Shown piece by piece: positions 45,068 to 57,760 of a stretch of 64,000 nt of DNA. Location of the stretch: contig JANBPK010000853.1 in assembly GCA_027579435.1 (NCBI GenBank), positions 62,001 through 126,000 on the forward strand, given 5' to 3'. How positions within the stretch are numbered: the stretch's first letter is position 1; each line of letters starts with the position of its first letter. Source of the DNA: Candolleomyces eurysporus (taxonomy: Eukaryota; Basidiomycota; Agaricomycetes; Agaricales; Psathyrellaceae). A program made the position numbers and the translations under genes. The notes beneath the pieces are model-generated. The model ran no database searches and was not told where the DNA came from. It was given only the letters and a program-made list of their open reading frames with translations.

Positions 45068-46224
45068 GTTCCAGTCAGGCAATACAGCTGCTATATATCC
45101 TTCCAGCATTCTCTTCGACCCGATGTGCATCGATTACTCTCATTAAGTACTCCTCCCACCTTGCTAGCAATGTTTCTACGATCCGGCTCGGTCTTGCGTC
45201 GATATTGAAGATAAACTTCTTTGATAATGCTCTTTGTATATTTCTGGTATTTCAATGGTGCTAGTTGACATTCCTTTTCCATTCCAACTGAGGCAATACC
45301 CAATCGAACTTGGTAGTTTTCAGAACACTAGGACAGGACTATTTGGACTGATCCCATTTGCGAATGCGAAGCGCTAAGCTTCGGAGGAAAGATAAGAATC
45401 GTACTATTATTGTCTTTCTTCGACAATCACGGTACGAAAACGGAGTATGAATCTCAACTCACTGGTCGGTTTCCCGCACGGCCATACTTGCACTTATGTT
45501 AAAAGCCTTGTGAATAGCGGTTCTTCTGTCCCGCTATAGTCTCACGAGTGCGGTCGTGTATCCGTTGTTCGAAGAGGGATGGAGGAGCGGTGGTGCGGTG
45601 ACTCTGTTCTCAGATCATTTTCGGCCTACATCTCATTCAGCTTTCGATGTCGTCCTAATTCCAGAGTCTAGCCGCTTTACTTCACCTTCGACACTTTCAG
45701 AGAGTTGGCGCGAGCGCGATGAGGACTGCACACTCTTTTCGCTTCTCGGTGCTCTTGGAGGATGAGGTATCAAACCGCATGCTGGTGTCACAGTCCATGC
45801 CATTGAGTCGAAAGTGCCTTGGAGCTTTGCTGCGCGGAGGTCGGTCCACTTCTCTACGTAACCAACAGGAAGGGGAATAGACGCAATGAAGATATAAACA
45901 GATGTACGGTACTTGGAGGTTTGCTGGGTGGATTTGGCGAGGGTGTGGCGCTTGTGGTAAAGGGATAGGATGACAATGATAACGAACCAAATTGACTTGT
46001 ATCTGGCCGCTAGCGCTGCCATCTCAGATCTCAACCCTAACCTTTGTGATCAACTCTGCGTTGAATCCCAACCTTCTTCAAACACTAATTTTCACCCTTG
46101 CCCTGATGTTCACGGGCTTAGCGTAGCCTCCAAGTCCTCCAACTTTACTATCCACCTCCACCTGCTGGACATACCGCCCGCCCTACAAGCATCCTCGATA
46201 ACTCTAACCCTTGGGGCTGTCACT
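45068..46224. other. spacer
   Basis: No gene is firmly supported. A minus-strand frame (46034-45633, 133 aa) has a hydrophobic segment (KSIWFVIIVILSLYH) followed by a Ser/Arg-rich tail and could be a small single-pass membrane protein, but no homolog or ATG context supports it. A telomere-like aaccctaacc lies at 46033-46042. Confidence 0.35.
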
Positions 46225-47300
46225 CAGAATCCACGACTCGGATGCCGGTTCTCCACGTCGCACCTAGCATCCCACTACGATTACCACCACATGTTTCTCG
46301 CGCTCGTCCAAAGCAAAATTTGAGGGAGTTTGCAACATCCTCGAAGCGGCCACGAAGTTGAGCGTATACGTGTTCGCCTACACAAGCTGGCTCTATCACG
46401 CTCCAGTCGGCTTGAGGCCTTGGTAGTCAGAGCCGAGAGGCCTCGTGCAAGTCGTCAACGATGATACACCTCTACTCGAGGACCGTTGGTTGTGAGGTGC
46501 TCGGGAACGCAAAGAGGATGTGGATGGGGTGTCGTATCAGACCCGGGATGCGGTATTCGAGCCTAGTTGTTCCGAAAAGCTAACCCAACATAGGTTTGGA
46601 ACAGTATGCCGTCGCTCTGGTAAGCCGAGACCCGCGCTCTCTTCTACTTCAAGAAAGACGTCTTATCGACCCGATTTCTCTTCAACCACAAGAACTCTCT
46701 GAATATCGGCAGCCAAGCATCCTGCATCATGGGCCCTAGTCCGCCATCAACGGTTCGGCGACGCCAACACCGTCCTAGAAACGAGAGGGCGAATATCACT
46801 ATATCCACCTCTCACTTGCCCTTCTCTCCTCGATTACCAAACTCATAGAAATCTTTCATAAAAATCAACCCTTTTTCGTTTCGCCTTTCGTCCCGACAAT
46901 CTTGAAACACCTCGTCCCACTGGCAGCTATCAAAAAACGCCATCATTGACCGGGACCTCCAACCACCCTTATTTTACCTAACGGATGTCCATCTCATTCC
47001 CGACGATTTTCGTGCACGATCAATGCTTGAGAAGGGTGGGTTGGGGTACGAGGGATTGTGGGCGACAGAAGGGACAGTACAGAACGTTGAAGGAGCATGA
47101 CCAGGTAAGTAAGCAGCCATATCGAGACCCTGCGCCTAGGATTGATTTCGACGATGTTGGTGGTGGGCGTAAAACGTGAAGACAAGGAAAGTCCACTGCT
47201 TTTTCAGGCACCCGCAACTGCTGCATATGCTGCGAAAGATAAGTTTGAGGTGCCTGTAACGCTTGTAGAGAACAATGATCGGAAATCGACAACGGAATGA
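46225..47300 (+). pseudogene. decayed copy of the 3-beta-HSD-type dehydrogenase
   Basis: The stretch aligns with 36000-37160 of the intact gene in order: ccacgtcgcancnagcatcc near the start, caacatcctcgaagcggcca (46335), the region after the catalytic Tyr (around 46440-46500), tccatctcatt...cgacgattntcgtgc (46990-47015) and aaggngggnttggggtacga (47033-47050). Many indels and stops break the frame; the first third, including the nucleotide-binding motif and membrane anchor, was not found. The 3' flank (to about 47540) also matches. Confidence 0.8.
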
Positions 47301-47591
47301 AGGACGGTAAACGGACTTCGACAGTTCCTTCCCTCATTTGCTTCGTTGATTGACGCTCTCTGATGCTATCACCTTTATAACAAATGGGAAGAAGACTGCG
47401 TTAAGAGGAATCTGTCCACTTGACTGAACTACGCTTCCAAGAAGAAGTTGAACCGACGGTTATCCGAGTACTCCAGACATTGGTGAGAACTGTGGTCTTA
47501 AATCGCTGAATTCTTGCTTCTCGACCATATAAAAGAAGCACATTGCGACAGAAGAATGTAACATATTTTCCCTAGTGTCAGTGGAGAGACA

Positions 47592-50242
47592 ATGTCCTCC
47601 ACACCAAAAGGCAGAGGCTCATCGCACCTCTACAGCTCGCTCTTCTTCTTCCTAACCACAGCCCTGTCTTTCTTCACTCTCGCCGTCCATGCCCAATCCT
47701 CATCCACCGCCGACACATCTTCCCTAACGCATGGTCCTAATGCACCAATCAACCGTCGATCCCTCGTCACCAGATTCAACCCCACCCGCCACTCAACACT
47801 CACCTCAACCACCCCAATTCAGGTCGGTAACGGCAATTTCGCCTTTGGGACCGACATAACGTCACTCCAAACCTTCCTCCCCTTCTCCACCATGTCTTCC
47901 TGGGGCTGGAAAACCGACGCCTTACCCCCGAATCGAACACAATCCGATATCGACGGGTACAAAGGTGTGAGTTGGTTGAACCATGGTAGGCCTGTGGAGT
48001 ATGATTTTGGCGGGCCGCCGGATATCGAGGCGTGGCTGAGGGGGAGTCCGAATAGGGTTAATCTTGGGAGGGTTGGGTTGAGGTTTTGGCCTGACTCGCT
48101 TGACGACAGCCAGGTGGTAAACGTCTCCGAAACCGATTTGCAAGACACGAAGCAACTGTTGGACTTATGGACCGGGATTCTCACCAGCGAATTCACGTTT
48201 CAAGGCACCCCGGTCAAAGTAAGCGTGGCGTCGGATTCAAAGACTGATACCATCGCTATCACCCTCGACTCCATGTTGGTCAGAGACGGAAAGATAGGGC
48301 TCTTCCTGGACTTTCCATGGAATGAAGGGAAAGAGAAGTTTAGTGCACCGTTTGTGGGGTACTGGGACGTACCGGAGAAGCACATGACGAATCTCACACT
48401 TACTCACACTCCTAGTAATGTCGTAAGGTCTGCGAGGATCAGGCACCATATGGAAAACAATGCCTTCGACACGTACATCGGAGGCGCCGGTTCTGACGCC
48501 TTTTCTATCCACCGCGTATCTCCGACGAGCCACCTCTACGAAATGCGACCGCAGCCTCGCCTTGTTCGTTCTCGAGAATTCGCGGTTTCCATTCAATTCA
48601 GCCCGGCCAAAGAATCCGTAGGCGACCTCAGCGACAGTGGTCAGTCCGTGCCATCGGTTCCGAGTCCAATACAAGTCTTCGGCTCGTCAAAGAAGGGTTG
48701 GGAAGAGTATTGGACTCAGAGTGGGTTCGTTGATGTTTTGACGGGATCGACGGATCCTAGAGCGGAGGAACTGCAGAGGAGGATCATCTTGTCGAGGTAC
48801 TTGATGAGGGTTAACGAAGCAGGCGATAGTCCGCCGCAGGAGGTGAGACTTTGTTCGACCTTTGCCGACTCTCTTGGGTGCCTTGAATTGACTGATGCGT
48901 GTTTTCCAGTCTGGCCTTGTGAACAACGGTTGGGTGAGTTGAGGAACTGGATAGCAAGATATGTTGAAGGCTGATTCTTGGGGCTGTTGCTTGGCCGGCG
49001 TAGTTTGGGTAAGTACACACCATTTCAATCACCCGCTTCTATTTCCTGATAACTCCAACTGAATATCTTGAACTCGATATCAGAAAATTCCACATGGGTG
49101 AGACATGAGCAAATCGGCCCTATCCCCCTCCCAGTTGACCAACCTTGTCCGCTTAGAAATGTACTTCTGGCACAGCGCCCATTGGGCGCTCTGGAATAAC
49201 TGGTCAATCCTCAACCTCTCTAGCTCAATCTACGCCCGCTTCCTCTCCGCCTCGAAAACCCTCTCCCAAGTTCAACAAGGCTGGTCATCTGGAGCCCGCT
49301 GGCCCAAAATGACCGACCCGATAACAGGCCGCTCCTCCCCAGGCGAACTTAACAACCTCCTTATCTGGCAACAACCCCACCCCCTCGTCTTCGCTCTCTA
49401 CGAATACCGCTCATTTCCTACCAAAGAAACTCTGAGAAAGTGGAAGGAAGTCGTGAAAGGAACGGCGGATTGGATGAGCGCGTTTGCGTGGTTCAACGAG
49501 ACGACAGGGAGGTACGATTTAGGACCCCCACTTCATCTCGTCAGCGAAGATACAAGCCCCAACGTAACCCTGAACCCCGCTTTTGAGTTGGCGTATTGGA
49601 AATTTGGGTTGGGCGTCGCGGAGGAGTGGCTTCATCAACTCAACGAGGAGCCTGTCCCCGCTGCGTGGACGGCTGTTCGAAAAGGGCTAGCTCCACTCCC
49701 AATGGATGTAGATGATGGGACGTATAATGTATACGAAGGGATTGACAGGAACTTTTGGACGGATAGCAAGTACACGAGCGACCATCCGGCTTTGGTAGGC
49801 CTTCATGGGTGGTTACCACCTACCGATGGGTTGGATCTCGGTATTGCCAGACGGACGGCGGAGAAGGTGTGGACTCATTGGAATACCACAAATTGTTGGG
49901 GGTGAGTCCCTCTATGATCTCTTTCACTGCAATCTGCCGTTAAATTGGATCCTATCACTCTCTAGCTGGGATTTCCCAATGCTTGCAATGTCCGCAGCAC
50001 GGAACGGCGCACAAGAAAAAGCTATCGACTGGCTCTTACACCCCGAGTTCCAATTCGACGACGTTGGGATGCCGATCGGGGGAACTCGGGTGCCGACTCC
50101 GTACTTCCCAGGCGCTGGGTCCCTCCTCTATGCTATTGCGATGATGGCCGTTGGATGGGACGGCGCGAAGCAGGGCAACGCGCCAGGCTTCCCAGCTGAT
50201 GGATGGAGGGTGCGGGTCGAGGGGCTGAACAAGGCGTTATAA
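47592..50242 (+). CDS. secreted six-hairpin glycosidase-like protein
   Basis: Six exons (47592-48842, 48910-48933, 49004-49008, 49084-49097, 49157-49901, 49966-50242) join in frame to 771 aa. An N-terminal signal peptide is clear: SLFFFLTTALSFFTLAVHAQ (about residues 17-36). The body starts with IQVGNGNFAFGTDITSLQTF and MSSWGWKTD. The joined middle exons give NNGW / FG / KFHM / EMYFWHSAHWALWNNW, a segment shared by (alpha/alpha)6 glycosidases of the GH65/GH95-like group. The exact CAZy family was not settled from the sequence alone. Likely role: cleavage of a plant or fungal sugar polymer outside the cell. The tiny exons (24, 5 and 14 bp) are unusual but all have GT-AG borders. The start ATG at 47592 directly precedes the signal peptide. 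The gene is intact here; its partner dehydrogenase next door is broken. Confidence 0.8.
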
Positions 50243-50525
50243 CTATATTTATCTCACTTAATTTCTCTGCCTTCGACTAAACTACAGCCCCGGTGCGCAG
50301 ATGCGTGTGTAAGAAATTCTTTGTCCAAATTCAATGTGGCTGGCCATTGGTTTATGTTTAAACTCCGCCCATACCCTCACCTTCCGTGGCCGGCCATCAC
50401 CAATGCATCAGACACAAATAGAGGGAGTTCACGATGATCTCGAGCGATTTGAACGATCTCATCGGGTACCGAACCGACTGGTTGACAAGTCTACTTCCAC
50501 CCCACCCACGTCCTCGCAGCCAACC

Positions 50526-53079
50526 ATGACTGAAGGTACTTTCTCAGAAGGTGCCCTTAGGCTCGGAATGAAGCATGCCTCTACTCCTCATCTTGATGTC
50601 GGAAATCGTGATCTCATTTCCGAGCTACCGTTGGACATTCACTGCGAGGTGCGTACCTCATACATTCTCGACCGATGATCTCCTACTGACCGCGAAATCC
50701 GTCAGATATTCCGTTGTCTCGATCCTCGATCCTTACTCATGCTTGCCCGAACCTCAAAAACATTCAGAAGTTTCTTGATGAGCCGGGATTCGAAAGCGAG
50801 CGTGTGGCAACCAGCTGTGGCACGGGCAATGGAGACTCTCAAGGGCCTCCCGCCTGTTCCGGACATGTTGCCAGTGCCCCAGTACGTGGCTCTCTTCTGG
50901 TTTAATGAGTGTATGGTAAGAAAAAGCCATTGCTTACTTTTCTCGCTTGCTGACCACGCCAATTAGGAGTGCTTCGTACCAGGCTCGGATCGATTCGGAT
51001 ACTACTTTCACGCCTTTACCCAACTCTGTCTCCCATGCAGTCTCAAGAAGTAAGTGTACTAAACGTATTTCACCATACATGTCCATCTCATTTACATAAT
51101 TAGGTGGAAGAAGTGGGAAGAACTTCCCTGGGACGACGAAGATTTGTGCAAAATCGATCGCCGGCGTGACCTCGAATACCTTGTCCCTACTACAACAGCT
51201 GTAATGACGGACGAGGAATGCGCAGCAATGAATCGTGTCTCAAGAACTTACTGGGATCAGTTCGGACGTTGGGGTAACCGAAGGTATCATATCGAGTCAC
51301 TGGTGAAGCTTCTCGAACGATACAAACAGATACAAAATCCGGAAGAGAAAGAGGAGTTTTTGGATGATCAAGAAAATGTTAGGCAAGAACGCAACAAGGT
51401 GAGATTCTAAGGTACTTGCATCAGCACATTGAACATGGACTAATGAGATAATAGTTTTCCCAGCTCACTCATGAATATTTCGACGCCCTGGACAGGGAAG
51501 CTGAGAAGGAAGAATCGGCGCGTCATGAGAAACGAAAAATCCAGTGAGTTCAATTACATTGTTTGTGGTCATTATCTAACGCATATCCCCGTAGAATCAG
51601 GGAACGACTAGCTGCTCTTGGTGAGTATACCCAGGGCCGAAAGCGATAGCACCCCATTAATCTAAATCGCTCCGATAGGTTGGGCCCGGGAAGCGGACCG
51701 TTTCTTGGAATATAAATCAGACCATAAGTCTGTGTATAAGGTGTTCTCGGAGTTGACCGATCAAGGTATGCATTCCTTATTCCCTCTGCCTGAGATGCGC
51801 GTTGACTTTGTCGAAGAGTGGGATGAGCTCGAAGAAGAGCTCATCAAACTTATGGGGGAGCAAAGGAGTATTTTGGAGCAAGAAGACATGGCTAAGCGCA
51901 TCGACCAATGGGTAAAGCCCGTTTACACTGCGTTCATCCTATCCCAACCTCCGAATACCCTCGTTCCGACGACTCTGGAAATCACCCTGATGGACGAATT
52001 CCGCGACGTCTTGTGTACCAGGCCTCTCGATCAGGAATTGTCAGAGGACATGTTCACACACGCGGTTGCTCGGATTCCTGCCTTTGTCGAGGAATGGAGA
52101 CAACAAAGAATTGAGCAACTCCTTGGCCTCGTTCAAAGGTCATCTACTTATAGGGGGCAAAAAGTTACATCGGACGTCCTCCCTCTGGCATCCACCATCT
52201 TCCGTTGTGCATGCAAAGAAGCGCTCACATTCCCTGCTGTCCTGGTGCACCACTGCAACTTCGCTCCTGCCGCTCGTTCGGAATGTGTTATTCTGGAACG
52301 AGGTCTTCCTTTTTCTCGCGATCTGAAACAGGCGGACTCCAGCCACTCGATTATCAGAATTTACAACGAGACCGAACGGTCAATTCTAGCGGCTTTGAGG
52401 CGTGTCGGGGTGTGGAGGGATCTGGAATCTATCAAATTTGACGATGCCGGCCACGAACATATGTTGCAAATACTCGATGCGTTGGGTTGGAGTCAAGTGA
52501 CTCTCGTCTCTGAGATGGAAACCAAGCAACCGTATGTATCTTACCTCAACTGCGCGTGCTACCAGCAGGATAGCAGTACGTCCACCGCTTCCCCTCCAAC
52601 AGCTTGGCGCTGGATGAAAGTGGTGAGTGATTTGTCGCTTGTATGTCGGCTCGCCGGTTTTTGCAGCAATTTATATTCTTGGTTTTGGTTCTCAGATCCA
52701 GAAGTGTCAAGCGCATAAACGGCCAACCGGGAATAGTCTGTGGTTCTCAAAGCTGGAAGGGAAGCAGTTGACCGCAGCCAAAGAGCAGGATGGGAAGAGG
52801 CGAAAGTCCGACCGTGTGGTATGCCCCTGGTGCATGTCCCGCGGCGACGATTTCTCTGGGAAAATCCCATTAAGAATGCACATTTTGGATTGGTGCGTGT
52901 CTTTGTTGAGGATTCAGCTCGTCGCGTTGAAAACGCCCCTGTTTTCCAGCCCAGCAGTCGCTGAACCTGGTCCTGACGGCCTCGATGATTATATAGAAGC
53001 TATCACTCTACCAGCCGCTCGACTTGAGTGTACCGAGGAGGAGGATATAGTTTCTCTTCTAGATCCTGTCGGAACTTAG
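50526..53079 (+). CDS. F-box protein with Cys/His clusters (copy D)
   Basis: Ten exons (50526-50648, 50706-50915, 50967-51049, 51104-51398, 51455-51543, 51595-51620, 51679-51765, 51817-52622, 52696-52892, 52950-53079) join in frame to 681 aa, no internal stops. F-box across intron 1 (ISELPLDIHCE / IFRCLDPRSLLMLARTSKTF), LCLPC, the block QWVKPVYTAFILSQPPN, FRCACKEALTF...HHCNF and CPWCMSRGDDF with a following H. The last exon (GPDGLDDYIEAITLPA) matches the tail of copy A. Exon plan and tail group it with A, apart from B/C. Likely an SCF substrate receptor; target unknown. The intron at 51766-51816 keeps an open frame when unspliced, so two forms are possible. Confidence 0.82.
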
Positions 53080-53860
53080 ATCAGATTGCATATATCCTCC
53101 TCCGCCATCATGATATTAACGTTTCAGTCGATGAAAAGGCTCGAACTGGCGTCCCTTGTGCTTCAATCCATTCCCCTTCATGACTTCGAGTACTTTTGAA
53201 GTGTCTCCTTTGAAATTGAATGCAGCTGCCTGGAGAACCCATCTTGCCTGTTGCTTGAAAGTAAGATTCGCTAGACCTTGGCTGACTTAGGGTCGGAATT
53301 GCCCGCAGTGGTAGAGTTGGCTCGTGGACGCCAGACACGTCTGCTTTGGTTTGGGATATATCGGAATGAAGGAGAGTTTACGAGGCATTGATAAGGTTCG
53401 ATGGCGAGTGCTTCGAGAGAGAGTCCGAGTCAAGCAGGTTGTGATCGCATCCCTGGGCGGGTGTTTGACCCATCAAGCAACTCGTCCTCGTTTCTTTGAT
53501 AATCGATGAGGCCTCATACAAGCTCCTCCATTTTCTCCGTTCGTTCTATGCTTAGAAGCCACACGGTGAAGGTGGCGTTGTTGACGGTGTAGGAAAGGGC
53601 TGAATGAGAGCTTCCGTAGTTGCTTTGTCTCCAGGCGTGGCGTGATTCGATGGCGGAAAATTAAAGCCTACTCCGAAGCGTACATTCAACTTTTTAAGAG
53701 CCAGAATTCCTTTTGCGTCGACAATGACAGGATCGTCGAGGTGCCCACTGGTTCCAAGCCCTATTAGCATTCAAGCTCTGAATTTTTGCATTTGCAACGT
53801 AGCGCATGTAATGACTACTAGGGAGCGGCTTCGCGCGGCGCGGCCTTGAGTGATCATCGG
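53080..53860. other. spacer between F-box copy D and block copy
   Basis: No supported gene. The left edge of the duplicated block falls near 53855-53865, where similarity to copy B exon 9 begins abruptly. Confidence 0.45.
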
Positions 53861-55062
53861 TCAGTGACGGACTGTTTTATGCACCGAACCGTTCAGCGAA
53901 GACTTGACAGAATCCTCGGTTCAATCGGCAGGTTCGCGAATCCATGAATTCGCCCAGTCCTGGCGGAAGGACCGAATCAAACAGCTACTCGAAATCGTCC
54001 GGAAGTCAAAAACATATTCCGGCCAAGAAGTCACAGAGAATGTTTTACACCTCGCATCTACTATGTTTCGATGCACTGACTGCAGATGTGGCGGTCCTGG
54101 GGAAGTGAACACCTACCCCCACACGCTGATCCACTCTTGCAATTTCCTGCGGATGTACAGCCCTATCGTCCAGGTTGCTCCACGAGACGCTGAGCAGTTA
54201 CCGCCACCCGAGTTGCCGGATGATGGGTATAACACGAGAAAAAGACCCGTAATCCGGTTATACCGCGAGGAAGAGAGGCATATCCTCACAGCCCTCAAGG
54301 ACGTCGGCATATGGGTTGGTCTCAGTCCTCCTATCGTGTTTGACGACGTTGCTCATGAACATATGCTATCATTATTGGACGCCCTGGGTTGGAATTGCGA
54401 CACGACTGTAGCCGAGATGGAAGAGCGACAACCTTACGTGGAGTGTTTTTGCGGATGCTACCACAACCCTACAAAGCCGCCGTCGCGCAAGATCTTTCGG
54501 TGGAAGAAAGCGGCGAGTATTATTATTTTAATCTATGAGTGAGGGTTCATGCTGATAGTCCTTCAACCATGAAGATGTGAGAATGCAAGGCTCACACTAA
54601 AAAGAAGGGAAAACGCCAATGGATCTCGAAGTTGGGCAAAGAAGAGCTTGTCAAATCCGAGCAATACGAAGAAGTTAGGCATAAATCAGCGCACCTCCAA
54701 TGCCCCTGGTATTATCACATCAGCATGTCCATGTATAACGACCATCCAAACCTTCGCCGGCCTATGTCCAATTGGTGCGTTAAACTTTACCTCATTTGTA
54801 ACCAGTGACACAAACACCCCTCATTTTCTCCTTATTCAGCGCCGCGATTCAAATGCCATGCCCACCCGAAGTGCAAGAACATGTCAAGAAAATTACGGTA
54901 CTGGCAAAAGAAGAACCATGGCTTCACTACGAGAGGAGTGTCGCTCTGGAGGTCGAGCAGGTGGAGGGTTGTCTAATTTGGCGCAAGCTTACGGCGGGCG
55001 AAAAAGCAGATCGGGAGACTAATGAAGCTAAGACTCCTCAGAGTCCGATTCTGAGTAGATAG
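53861..55062 (+). pseudogene. F-box family pseudogene (copy E), 5'-truncated
   Basis: From about 53865 the sequence follows copy B from inside exon 9 onward; the F-box, the first Cys cluster and eight exons are absent. The exon 9 part stays open (FRCTDCRCGG...HSCNF, then EMEERQPYVECFC) but the donor after KKAA reads GC where B has GT. The next exon starts with an in-frame TGA where B has a Tyr codon, and the CPWC zinc finger has lost bases so that the His pair is gone (CPWYYHIS). The last exon (PCPPEVQEHVKKI) remains recognisable. It cannot make a normal family member. It lies convergent to QO3, as B does to QO1. Confidence 0.8.
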
Positions 55063-55354
55063 TGCCGCCCTAATTGCCACAGAAACCTTGCTAGCACCCT
55101 ACTTATGTACCCAGCTTAGTCTTGATTGAGTCTCCGTATACATGTACGACAATAATCTATTTATTTCATAGTCCATGAGTGGCATCAAGGGTTACCAAAT
55201 CCCGGTGACAACAAATGCTTAAATTTCTTCAGCCAGCAAATTTCCAAGTTCGTAACGTAAATTATAATACATTGACGTCAAACTGGACACGTTTTAACAG
55301 ACAAAAGCTTCGAAACCTGAAGAGAGAATCGGCAAATTCGTCAATAGTACCTTT

Positions 55355-57006
55355 TCAGTCGACTTCCTTCTCCCAAGCTTCATCCCACCCCAACGCACTC
55401 CTATCCCAATCTGGCCTTGCCTCCTGGCCATTCACAACCCATCCCATGTAATCCATCACCATGCCCGCAGCTCGCACGAAAATCGTGCCATCCAACTTCC
55501 CGGCTCCTTGATGACTCTCGACTTGCTGACCTGTGCTCGACGGGTTGAGGAAAGCACCAACTGCTTTCCCGGCAGGCGTAGTACCATAATGCATCGCACC
55601 GTATAACAAGGTTCGAATAGTCTTGAGGACATGCGCGTCGGGATGATACACCGCATCTTGAAGGATTGCAGGCCATGGATTATAATCCTGGTCTTCCTCC
55701 ACACTCCCCAACGCCGACTTGCTTGAACTCAAGCTGCTTTTCGGCGGCCGGGGCGTCGCTGTATAGCTCAACAATAACTCCGGATCGATCCTCGGCCTGC
55801 CTCTGGCCAGGGTCAAGAGGATGACGGATGATAGGAACGACCGGAGCAAGTTGGCTTTCGACACCGGGTTCTCAAGTGCATGGAGGAAAGGGTTCAAGAA
55901 CAGGGAAGACGTCACAATGTGCATGAGGAAGAAGTCGAGTCGGGGTTTCTTCCCTTTCTTCCCAGTTGCAGCCATAAGGAGAGTCGCAGCCCATATGAAC
56001 TCTTCGACCTTGGAAGCGAACTCCTTCTCGCCTCCCTTGATATCGATATCGAAGCTCGAAACAAGGTTACGGATCTCTTTCGCCCGGTGAGGTTCGGCGA
56101 TTTGCTTGAGTCGGGTTAACAAGAGGGCGTTGTTTCTGGAATCGTAGGGCATGACAGGGTGCAGAGCCTCGGAGTCGTACACCTTTCGCAGGATTTCGAG
56201 GACCGAAATGCCTGGGATGGCGTTCGAGGATGGGTCAGTCGTGAAGTTATGGCAATAGACTTCAGGAGAGGTGGGGCTGTGAATTGCCGTTTGCGCGAGA
56301 CCTGTAGCGACGAGTGTGTCGTTCCCAAATTCCAGACCGTATCCGATCTGGATGATGGGGTGGAGTCTAGAATTATACCAGTAAGAACGATGGAATTGGA
56401 AGAGCTCGACTGTACTCACGTCCTGCTCATCATCCTCACCAGCATCTCATTTCCATGATCATTCGCAGACCGATCAAAGACAAATTTCTCCAGTGCAGAG
56501 CTGGGACCCAGAGCTGCGACTTTCTCTGAGAAGAAAGAGAAATACGCGGCGTAGGCGCTACGGCAAGTAAGGGCTGGAATATGTCATGCTTAGGCGTGAC
56601 ACTCACCTTTGGTTTCCCAAGTACTGAATCCAATTGCCGTCATTTATAGAGATAGCCAAATCCTTCTCCTCCAACACAATAGGCCGCTGAATCTCGGCTT
56701 CGGCGTCATAAATCTTCTTGAAATGGGACGCCGTGGCTCCCAAGTCGTACGCGGCCAACAAACTGCCAACCAACGTCATCAACTCGATCTACATGGAATA
56801 CAAGCGACTCACTGGTGGCTCAAGTGGTTATGCAGTCCCTCAGACCTGAAATAACAGTGGTGTTTCTCCGCGTCGATCAAGAGCAACTCTTCAACGGCCT
56901 TCTTGGACGCAGCAGTAATCCCGGGAACGTTGATCTGGCCATTTCGTGCGAGGCCGTAGCTCAGAGCTGTGGTCGTTATCGTGGACATTCTGGAGGTGTG
57001 GTTCAT
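55355..57006 (-). CDS. questin-oxidase-like protein QO3 (AflY family)
   Basis: Four exons (57006-56813, 56762-56607, 56557-56420, 56366-55355) give 499 aa in the same phases as QO1 and QO2, without frame breaks. Same motifs: HNHLSH / HLLAAYDLGA, YLGNQ, LEKFVF and IGYGLEFGNDTLVATGLAQ. One visible change at the end of exon 3 replaces the usual MMSGA by MMSRT. Although both F-box neighbours in this block are dead, QO3 is intact, which suggests selection on the enzyme. Substrate unknown; family role is Baeyer-Villiger-type oxidation. Confidence 0.8.
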
Positions 57007-57760
57007 GATACGATGGGCTCTATGGGCTTATATACCAAGTCTCAGCTCAAGAACTGTCACTTCGACGTCGATCATGACCGTGATGACCGTGACGCAAAGC
57101 CATTGAATAGCGCTACGCCGTCACGGCGCTTGCCAAACGCTTCCCTTAGATTCTTACCAGGAAAGAACCATAGGAGGCTGACAAATACGGCATCGCCGTT
57201 GACCCAACAATCCCTGAATTGGAGTAGAAATTGACCGGGACCTCGTCGTTCATACGAATATCGATATCAATATGAGGGTGTCAAGCCTCGTAAAGCGCTG
57301 ACGACGCGTCCGATTACCGGCCAAAGAGATGATGCGAAATTTGTAAAGCAAAAATCACACTTAGAACGTGGTTGGATATCGAAATCACAGAACGTAAGGA
57401 CTCCAACTTCGGTTATAACTTAGCCAGGTGACTCTCACAAGAAGCCCAAACGATATCAGCAAATTTTGTCATTTCCAACCTTGACCGGTTGATAGCTAGC
57501 CGCCCAGCCTAATGTAAATGCCCCAGACTAAGTTAGTTGGTCTAAGCAGCCGCGAAGACCCTGTCCGCGCAGTCTGGCTGACTCACCATCCCCTTCCGAA
57601 TCACTTCAGTCACTCGTTTCGGATCTCGGTATCCGTATTCAGTCGCTCGAAGCAATTACCGTGTATTTTTACAATAAATAGATTTGTGAATGTGCATCAG
57701 TCAAACGATCAAGGTGGTAGGGTGCTAGTGAGGCTTCAGCGCCAATTACAGCGACACTTT
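57007..57760. other. spacer between QO3 and pseudogene F
   Basis: Matches 29606-30390 almost throughout. It holds the QO3 promoter and the old 3' UTR of pseudogene F. No separate gene. Confidence 0.55.
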
